Positions 1 through 4,688 of a stretch of 5,535 nt of DNA are shown one piece after another. A program made the position numbers and the translations under genes. Below the pieces are notes generated by a model. That model saw nothing but the letters and a program-made list of their open reading frames with translations. It had not been told where the DNA came from and made no database searches. The stretch is from Pseudomonadota bacterium (GTDB lineage Bacteria; Pseudomonadota; Gammaproteobacteria; Steroidobacterales; Rariloculaceae): NCBI GenBank assembly GCA_009843005.1, contig VYEH01000372.1, forward strand, positions 1-5,535, written 5' to 3'. Numbering within the stretch: the first letter of the stretch is position 1; the number at the start of each line of letters is the position of its first letter.

Positions 1-159
1 ATCCGCCAACTCGTCCTCCATGACGTTGTCGGTATCTTTCGGGTCGCCCGGTGCGGCGATATCGGCATCCTCGGGCCCGGCTTGCCCCGGGCGTTCCGGT
101 GTCTGGGCGGCCGTTGCCCCGGCGATCACCAGCGCCAGCAGCGTCATTCGGACTGTCAT
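1..159 (-). CDS. Acidic exported protein, N-terminal part only (runs off left edge)
   Basis: This is the first 53 codons of a minus-strand gene whose 3' end lies outside the window. The visible product begins MTVRMTLLALVIAGATAA, a short basic start, a hydrophobic core and small residues before Q19. This looks like a Sec signal peptide cleaved after A18. No lipobox cysteine is visible, so it is a soluble periplasmic or secreted protein rather than a lipoprotein. The mature part seen so far (residues 19-53) is low-complexity and rich in Asp, Glu, Pro, Gly and Ala, probably a disordered linker ahead of a domain that is not visible. The ATG overlaps the TGA of the upstream MscS-type gene in an ATGA, and a GGAGG lies 7 bases before it, so translational coupling is likely. 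I do not recognise the family and assign no function. The start is well supported; the M5 alternative would shorten the signal peptide too much. Confidence 0.72.
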   Translation of the reverse strand, partial: MTVRMTLLALVIAGATAAQTPERPGQAGPEDADIAAPGDPKDTDNVMEDELAD

Positions 160-1568
160 CCGTGGTCCTCCCCCGAACCTGCGGGGATGCCGGAACGCAT
201 GATGATCTCGCGGTGGGGATAGGGTATCCGGATGCCGTTTTCCTTGAACGAATCCCATACCGCCAGCAGGACCTTGCCCCGGATGTTGGTCGTGCCTTCC
301 TGGGGATCGTCGATCCAGAAGCGCAGCTTGAATTCCAGCGACGACTCCCCGAACCCGGTGAGCCAGCAGACGGGGGGCCGCGGGTGCTTCCTGCCACTCG
401 GGCGGCGCTCCACCACGCGCTCCACGCTCGCCGCCGCCTCCACGGCGATGCGCTCCACCTCGTGGGGGTCGGAGTCGTAAGCGACGCCGAAGAGGACGTC
501 GAGACGCACGAACTTGTCCGAGAATGACCAGTTGACGACTTCCGTGGTGATGAAGTCCTCGTTGGGTATGAGGAATTCGCGCCCGTCGCGGGTGATCACC
601 GAGACGAATCGCGCGCGAAGCTCCCGGATCCAGCCGAAGGTTTCCCCGAGCGTGACCGTGTCGCCGGGTTTGATCGAATGGTCCATGAGGAGGATGATCC
701 CGGAGATGAAGTTGGAGACGACCTTCTGCAGGCCGAAACCGATGCCGACGCCGACGGCGCCGGAGAATATGGTCAACGCCGTCAGGTCGATTCCCATGCC
801 GGACAGGGCGATCATCGCCGCGACGACGATCAGTGCGATGCGCAGGATCTTGCCGATCAGCACGCGCAGCGACGGCGTCATGTCCTCGATTTTCTGGATG
901 CGCCGGTCGAGGAAGTTGCCCACCACGGCCGACAGCCACAGCAGCCCGCCGAGAAGGAACACCACCTGCAGCACGCTCAGCAGCGACAGGCGGAACGTGC
1001 CGATGTCGAAACCGGCGTCGAGTATTTCCGTCGCCGCGTCCGCCACGCCCAGCACCACCGCGGCGACGTAGGCCCAGGCGATGAGGGCGAACGCCAGGCC
1101 GATCGTCCGGCTTTGGCTCAGGTGGGAAACGGCATGGATCACCAGCCAGGCCGCCGACAGCACCATGGCGCTGTAGAGGAGGTAGCCGCCCTCCACCCGG
1201 CTCGCTGCCGCGACCGCCGCGTCCACGGATGGCGTGATAGTGGGCGACACGTCCGCGGGCAGCGCTTCCGGGGGCCAGCCCAGGGCTACGGTGACGAGGT
1301 AGGCGATGGTCAGGAGCACGACGAAGAACAGCCACTCCAGCCGGCTCAGGAATTCGACCAGCACCCGGGAGAGGAGCGGAATGCCCGTGAGATCGAAACC
1401 CTCGGTCCACTTCAGCAGCCGCGGCTCCACGCGCCAGGACGCCACCAGCGCCAGCAGGAACAGGGCGCCGATCAGGCCTAGCTGGATCAGCACGGCCGGG
1501 CTGCTGAAATAGCCCCACGCAACCTGACCGTAGCCGGTAAGAATCGAAGTGATCTGCGCCCAGTCCAT
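156..1568 (-). CDS. MscS-family small-conductance mechanosensitive ion channel, 470 aa
   Basis: This is an inner-membrane channel of the MscS family, which opens under membrane tension and releases ions and small solutes during hypo-osmotic shock. The family hallmark is the pore helix at about 264-297, reading GAVGVGIGFGLQ (270-281) then VSNFISGIILL (284-294), followed by the KPGD turn at 300-303. The beta domain follows, with FLIPN at 332-336 and VVNWS at 344-348. The C-terminal alpha/beta domain carries LTGFGESSLEFKLRFWI at 403-419 and closes with RIPYPHREI (447-455). At 470 residues it is much longer than E. coli MscS (286). The excess is an N-terminal block with about five or six extra hydrophobic segments (roughly 26-46, 77-97, 128-148, 156-176, 193-215, 239-258). 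It is the second gene after mgtE, 46 bases downstream, with AGGAAGGA just before the ATG. The family is certain; the subfamily and the ion preference are not. Confidence 0.95.
   Translation of the reverse strand: MDWAQITSILTGYGQVAWGYFSSPAVLIQLGLIGALFLLALVASWRVEPRLLKWTEGFDLTGIPLLSRVLVEFLSRLEWLFFVVLLTIAYLVTVALGWPPEALPADVSPTITPSVDAAVAAASRVEGGYLLYSAMVLSAAWLVIHAVSHLSQSRTIGLAFALIAWAYVAAVVLGVADAATEILDAGFDIGTFRLSLLSVLQVVFLLGGLLWLSAVVGNFLDRRIQKIEDMTPSLRVLIGKILRIALIVVAAMIALSGMGIDLTALTIFSGAVGVGIGFGLQKVVSNFISGIILLMDHSIKPGDTVTLGETFGWIRELRARFVSVITRDGREFLIPNEDFITTEVVNWSFSDKFVRLDVLFGVAYDSDPHEVERIAVEAAASVERVVERRPSGRKHPRPPVCWLTGFGESSLEFKLRFWIDDPQEGTTNIRGKVLLAVWDSFKENGIRIPYPHREIIMRSGIPAGSGEDHG
167..171 (-). promoter_or_regulatory. 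Shine-Dalgarno for the exported-protein gene
   Basis: On the minus strand a GGAGG, inside a longer GGGGGAGG run, ends 7 bases before the ATG at 159-157. It lies inside the last codons of the MscS-type gene. The strong site plus the ATGA overlap settles the start of the downstream gene and implies coupled translation. Confidence 0.7.
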
Positions 1569-1570
1569 GT

Positions 1571-1578
1571 TCCTTCCT
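1571..1578 (-). promoter_or_regulatory. Shine-Dalgarno for the MscS-type gene
   Basis: The minus strand reads AGGAAGGA followed by AC and the ATG at 1568. The first AGGA stands 6 bases before the ATG, a good spacing, while the second is too close. It supports the ATG at 1568 as the start and shows the gene has its own ribosome site rather than depending on mgtE translation. Confidence 0.6.
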
Positions 1579-1632
1579 ATAGAGTAACAGCGCCGCCTGG
1601 AATAACAGCGCGCCTTAGAGTAACAGCGCTGC
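1579..1632 (-). repeat. Three 18-bp tandem copies of the mgtE 3' end
   Basis: Three consecutive 18-base units occupy 1632-1615, 1614-1597 and 1596-1579 on the minus strand. All share the core GCGCTGTTA (TAACAGCGC on the plus strand at 1585, 1603 and 1621, exactly 18 apart). The first unit is the last six codons of mgtE, Ala-Ala-Leu-Leu-Leu-stop. Read in the same frame, the others would encode GALLFQ and AALLLY. Units one and three match at 16 of 18 bases; the middle unit matches each of the others at 13 of 18. Eighteen bases is six codons, so the duplication kept frame, and the copies now form most of the gap between mgtE and the MscS-type gene. Confidence 0.85.
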
Positions 1633-2982
1633 GGCCAGTCCCAGGAACACGTAGAACCCGACCACGTCGGTGATCGAAGTCAGCAGCGCGCTGGATGCCA
1701 CGGCGGGATCGAATCCGGTCCGCTGCAGCATTACCGGCAACACGCTACCGGTGAACCCGGCCGTCAGCAGGTTGATCGCCATGGCCAGCGCGATGACGCC
1801 GCCCAGCGCGGGACTGGCAAACCAGGCCCACGCCACGCCACCAATGAGCACCGCGAAAAGCAGGCCGTTCAGGCCGCTCACCAGCAATTCCTTGCGGATC
1901 GCCCGCATCGCATTCATCGGCGTGAGCTCTTTCACGGCAATGGCGCGCACGGCCACGGTCAACGCCTGGATTCCGGCCGTCCCGCCCATGGTGGCGACGA
2001 TGGGCATGAGAATGGCCAGCGCCACCAGTTCCTGGATGGTGCCGGCAAACAGGCTGATGACCGCCGAGGCGGCGATGGCGGCGACCAGGTGGATCATCAG
2101 CCAGATGAAGCGGGACCGGGTCGTCTCCATGACGGCCTGGAAGAAGTTGTCTTCGGCGCCGACGCCGGCAAGCGCCATGATGTCTTCCTCATGCTCCTCG
2201 TGGATGACGTCCACCACATCGTCCACGGTAATCACGCCCAGCAGCCTGTCGTCACCATCGACCACCGGCGCCGAAATCAGGTCTCGTTGGCGGAACCGGA
2301 AGGCCACTTCTTCCTGGTCCATGTCCGCCGGAATGACTTGCAGGTCCCGGCGAGCGATGCCGGTCAACGATGCGGATCGAGGCGTGCGCAGCACGCGGCT
2401 CAGCGGGATCGCGCCGATCGGCCGGTGGCCCCGGTCCACGAGGAAGAGATCGAAAAAATCCTCGGGCAATCCGTCCGCCTCGCGCAGGTAGTCGATGGCC
2501 TGGCCGACGTTCCAGTGGTCGCGCAGCGCCACCACGTTGCGCTGCATGAGCCGGCCGGCGCTGTCCTCGGGCCAGGCCAGTCCCTCCCGGATGCGTGTGC
2601 GACGAATCCGGGGCAGACCATCGAGGACGGCCTGCTGCACATCCGCGTCCAGCGCTTCCACGACTTCGACCGCATCGTCCGTGGCCATGTTGGCAACGGC
2701 TTCGGCTGCCTGCTCCGTTCCCAGGCGATCGACGACCCGCTCGACGATGGCATCATCCAGTTCCACCAGGATGTCCGGGTCGAACGGCCCGCGCAGGATG
2801 TCGACCAGGCGTTCGCGCTCGGTGGCAGAGACCCGTTCCAGCAGATCGGCCGCATCCGCGGGGTGCAGCGACTCCGCCAGCCGGCGCGCGGCGTCCTCGT
2901 CGCCGGCGTCGAGCAACCGGGCGATATCCGCAAGAACGGCGCTGGGATGTACGCCGGCCTCGCTGTTGCGATCCGGATTCAT
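1615..2982 (-). CDS. mgtE: Magnesium transporter MgtE, 455 aa
   Basis: MgtE is a homodimeric inner-membrane Mg2+ channel gated by cytosolic Mg2+ through its N and CBS domains. The length is close to the roughly 450 residues usual for the family. The order is complete: an acidic helical N domain (about 10-135, with HPADAADLLE at 40-49), two CBS motifs (about 145-200 and 208-262, with LLGVITVDDVVDVI at 247-260), a connecting helix at 262-290, and about five membrane segments from 292 to 455. The signature after the second membrane segment is MPIVATMGGTAGIQALTVA (326-344). The last segment carries SITDVVGF (436-443), whose D439 matches the pore aspartate that binds Mg2+ in characterised MgtE. 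No Shine-Dalgarno precedes the ATG, and a TATAGT box sits 8 bases upstream, so the mRNA may be almost leaderless. No room exists for an Mg2+ riboswitch leader. It is the first gene of a leftward unit with the MscS-type channel. Confidence 0.96.
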   Translation of the reverse strand: MNPDRNSEAGVHPSAVLADIARLLDAGDEDAARRLAESLHPADAADLLERVSATERERLVDILRGPFDPDILVELDDAIVERVVDRLGTEQAAEAVANMATDDAVEVVEALDADVQQAVLDGLPRIRRTRIREGLAWPEDSAGRLMQRNVVALRDHWNVGQAIDYLREADGLPEDFFDLFLVDRGHRPIGAIPLSRVLRTPRSASLTGIARRDLQVIPADMDQEEVAFRFRQRDLISAPVVDGDDRLLGVITVDDVVDVIHEEHEEDIMALAGVGAEDNFFQAVMETTRSRFIWLMIHLVAAIAASAVISLFAGTIQELVALAILMPIVATMGGTAGIQALTVAVRAIAVKELTPMNAMRAIRKELLVSGLNGLLFAVLIGGVAWAWFASPALGGVIALAMAINLLTAGFTGSVLPVMLQRTGFDPAVASSALLTSITDVVGFYVFLGLAAALLL

Positions 2983-2990
2983 GTGGTGAG

Positions 2991-2996
2991 ACTATA
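2991..2996 (-). promoter_or_regulatory. Putative -10 element for mgtE (TATAGT)
   Basis: On the minus strand TATAGT matches the sigma-70 -10 consensus at five of six bases, and 8 bases separate it from the mgtE ATG at 2982. Transcription would start at or within a few bases of the ATG. No good -35 hexamer lies 16-18 bases upstream. It overlaps the opposing plus-strand box almost completely. Confidence 0.5.
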
Positions 2997-2998
2997 AT
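2993..2998 (+). promoter_or_regulatory. Putative -10 element for the exported-protein gene (TATAAT)
   Basis: A perfect TATAAT on the plus strand lies in otherwise GC-rich DNA. A start about 7 bases downstream (near 3005-3007) would give a leader of roughly 25 bases before the GTG at 3031. The -35 position is poor: at 17-base spacing the hexamer is GATCCG. It may need an activator or rely on the strong -10 box. Confidence 0.55.
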
Positions 2999-3020
2999 GG
3001 GATTTCATCGCCGCTGATAC

Positions 3021-3025
3021 GGTGA
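3021..3025 (+). promoter_or_regulatory. Shine-Dalgarno choosing the GTG at 3031
   Basis: GGTGA, complementary to the 3' end of 16S rRNA, is 5 bases before the GTG at 3031. The upstream in-frame GTG at 3022 overlaps this motif and has no ribosome site of its own. This favours 3031, which also leaves a signal peptide of normal length. Confidence 0.5.
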
Positions 3026-3030
3026 ACGAC

Positions 3031-3579
3031 GTGAACTCAAGGGTATCGATTTACGCTTTTGCGCTTGGCTTCCTGGCCACGAGCGCTGCGCTAGCCCAGG
3101 ATTCTCCCGACGATGCCGATCCTCCCGTTTACGAGCTGGACGAGGAGGACTTCGCAATCGATCGGGAAGGGGAGCGGTGTGTCACCACGCGGAATATCCG
3201 TGACACCGACATCCTCGACGAGCGCACCATCCTGTTCAGGATGCGCGGCGGGGACTACTTTGTGAATTACCTCCGCCATGACTGTCCCGGCCTGGTTCGG
3301 GAAGATCGATTCTCCTACCGAACCACCGGCGGACGACTTTGCCAGGTGGATACGATCCGCGTCCTCGAGCAGTTCTGGGGCTTCATCCAGGAGGGAATGA
3401 GCTGCGGCCTCGGCGTCTTCTATCCCATCAGCGAGGAGGAAGCCGAATTCCTCGCCCTGGAGCCGGAGGAGCGGCGCGGCGGCCCCCCGATCCGTGTCTC
3501 CAACCCTGACGCCGTTGAGGACGAGGAGCCTGCAGGCGAGGCGGCCGAAGACACGGCTTCTGGCGACAACGCCGAATAG
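3031..3579 (+). CDS. Small exported four-cysteine protein, DUF6491-like
   Basis: This is a 182-residue protein with a signal peptide, MNSRVSIYAFALGFLATSAALA, cleaved by inspection before Q23, and so destined for the periplasm. The mature core (about 32-133) has an order I associate with the DUF6491 group: CVTTRNIRDTDILDERTILF (50-69), a YFVNYLRHDCPGL stretch (76-88), an FSYR segment (94-97), LCQVDTIRVL (103-112) and MSCGLGVFYPI (123-133). Four cysteines (C50, C85, C104, C125) could form two disulfides. The tail after about 134 is rich in Glu, Asp, Pro and Ala and probably disordered. There is no transmembrane segment after the signal and no catalytic motif that I recognise. It is divergent from mgtE, sharing a 48-base control region. 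A GTG three codons earlier (3022) is the alternative start. The family match is from memory of the pattern; the molecular function is unknown. Confidence 0.8.
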   Translation: MNSRVSIYAFALGFLATSAALAQDSPDDADPPVYELDEEDFAIDREGERCVTTRNIRDTDILDERTILFRMRGGDYFVNYLRHDCPGLVREDRFSYRTTGGRLCQVDTIRVLEQFWGFIQEGMSCGLGVFYPISEEEAEFLALEPEERRGGPPIRVSNPDAVEDEEPAGEAAEDTASGDNAE

Positions 3580-3607
3580 AATCCGAACAGAATTCTTCGC
3601 GCTCGGC
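3571..3607. other. Imperfect inverted repeat between convergent genes
   Basis: Between the two convergent stop codons (3579 and 3631), GCCGA at 3571 pairs with TCGGC at 3603, and inside it AGAAT at 3578 pairs with ATTCT at 3592 around a 9-base loop, with an unequal internal bulge. It could act as a weak terminator of either gene, but no T run follows on either strand, so the support is thin. No better terminator is visible in this gap. Confidence 0.2.
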
Positions 3608-3630
3608 GCATTGTTCAACAGGCCGTCGGC

Positions 3631-4644
3631 TCAACTATCGCTGGAGCTCAATAATTCGGTGACCTCGACGGGTCTGCGCTCGGATGCGGACAATATGCCG
3701 GCGCGGATCACGGCCAGGGACTCGGTGGCGCGCCGCGCGCTGACTTCCGGAGTAGCGGCGCCGCGAATGCAGGCCGCGAACTCTTCCAGTTCCTCGACCA
3801 GCGTGTCGTTCGATTCGCAAGGAACGTCAGTCGCCCGGGCATCGCCCCGGCGCAGGTGCCGCAGGCCACCGAACAGGTCGTAGTACGCACTGGCTTCCTT
3901 GCCGTAGACGTTCAGCATGTAGAACTCCGAAGCGGAGGCGTAGCTCGCCGAGAGATTTGAGACGGCGCCGTTTTCGTGCTCCAGGATCAGGTTGGCGATA
4001 TCGGGGTTGTCCCCGGGCAGGACCAGTTGCGCCGTGACGGCCGAGACCCGGCGTACGGGACCGAGCAACATCTCCAGCACGTCGGAGTAATGGATGCCGA
4101 TCTGAAGCATCACGCCCCCGGGCATGCCCGCGGCCTGGTAGCGCCAGGACGTGGTATCGATCTTGCCGAGCCGGTCGCGGCTGATATTGGCTTCGCCCTG
4201 GATCAGCCGGCCGAACCGGCCCGCCTCGATCTCGCGCCTTATCCAGCGGAAGTGACTCTCCCGGCGGCGCTGGTAGCCCACCGAGAGGACGATGCCGGCG
4301 GCGTCGCAAATCCGGTCGATGGCGAGCCCGTCCGCGACGGTGTTGGCGATGGGCTTGTCGAGAAAGACGTGCTTGCCGGCCGCCGCGGCCTGCGCCACCG
4401 TGCCGAGATGCTCGGAGTTGGGCGTCGTGTTGATGATGCCGCGGATGGAATCGTCCATCAGGATCTCTTCGTAGCTGCCGGCTGCCCTGCACCCATATTT
4501 CTTCGCGAAGGCTTCGCGCTTGTCTTCGGAGCGGGTGTAACAGGCGGCGATCTCCAGTGCCGGCGTACGGCCGACCGCATCGGCAAGCACGTCCGACCAC
4601 CATCCCAGGCCCAGCGAAGCAACGCGGATCGGTTTGTCGCTCAT
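3631..4644 (-). CDS. Gfo/Idh/MocA-family NAD(P)-dependent oxidoreductase, 337 aa
   Basis: Members of this family are cytoplasmic dehydrogenases, reductases or related enzymes that act on sugars, inositols, sugar acids or related compounds. The N-terminal Rossmann fold is clear: IRVASLGLGWWSDVL (6-20), with the nucleotide glycines at G12 and G14. INTTPNSEH (71-79) and the family motif KHVFLDKPIA (91-100, catalytic-type K97) follow. The C-terminal domain has GGVMLQIGIHYSDVLEMLLG (176-195) with the expected H185. Position 181 is Gln where many members carry Asp. The length is typical. It follows the TctA-type gene on the same strand after 44 bases, suggesting one transcript and a substrate linked to that carrier. 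The ATG at 4644 has only a weak ribosome site. A GTG at 4692, in frame and overlapping the tctA TGA as GTGA, would add 16 residues and is a real alternative. The substrate is not predictable. Confidence 0.92.
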   Translation of the reverse strand: MSDKPIRVASLGLGWWSDVLADAVGRTPALEIAACYTRSEDKREAFAKKYGCRAAGSYEEILMDDSIRGIINTTPNSEHLGTVAQAAAAGKHVFLDKPIANTVADGLAIDRICDAAGIVLSVGYQRRRESHFRWIRREIEAGRFGRLIQGEANISRDRLGKIDTTSWRYQAAGMPGGVMLQIGIHYSDVLEMLLGPVRRVSAVTAQLVLPGDNPDIANLILEHENGAVSNLSASYASASEFYMLNVYGKEASAYYDLFGGLRHLRRGDARATDVPCESNDTLVEELEEFAACIRGAATPEVSARRATESLAVIRAGILSASERRPVEVTELLSSSDS

Positions 4645-4649
4645 GTTTC

Positions 4650-4666
4650 TGGTCTGTTCCCGACCA
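4650..4666 (-). other. Small hairpin just upstream of the oxidoreductase ATG
   Basis: TGGTC and GACCA can pair around a 7-base loop, five base pairs in all, ending 5 bases before the ATG at 4644. The loop holds GGGAA, the only purine stretch resembling a ribosome site nearby. The stem is short and has no U run, so it is not a terminator. It may influence start choice or be chance. Confidence 0.2.
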
Positions 4667-4688
4667 ATGGATTCACGATTCCGTAAGT

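Noticed and set aside
678..1481. Plus-strand open frame of 267 codons opposite the MscS-type gene
   Set aside because: The composition is Gln/His/Asp/Arg-rich with no hydrophobic core or motif, as expected from the antisense of a GC-rich membrane protein. The minus strand is clearly coding here.
2966..2971. TTGCGA as the -35 box of the rightward promoter
   Set aside because: It would give a 21-base spacer to TATAAT, too long for sigma-70.
2089..2997. Plus-strand open frame of 302 codons opposite mgtE
   Set aside because: It is antisense to an unambiguous MgtE and has no recognisable domain. Its length follows from high GC content.
3091..3618. Minus-strand open frame of 175 codons opposite the four-cysteine protein
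   Set aside because: The plus strand has a promoter, a ribosome site, a signal peptide and family-like motifs; the minus frame has none of these.
3580..3630. A bidirectional intrinsic terminator between the convergent genes
   Set aside because: Only weak imperfect pairing is present and no T run follows on either strand; kept as a low-confidence inverted repeat only.
3827..4603. Alternative minus-strand frame of 258 codons inside the oxidoreductase gene
   Set aside because: It is Arg/Gly/His-rich frame-shift noise, and the true frame carries all the Gfo/Idh/MocA motifs.
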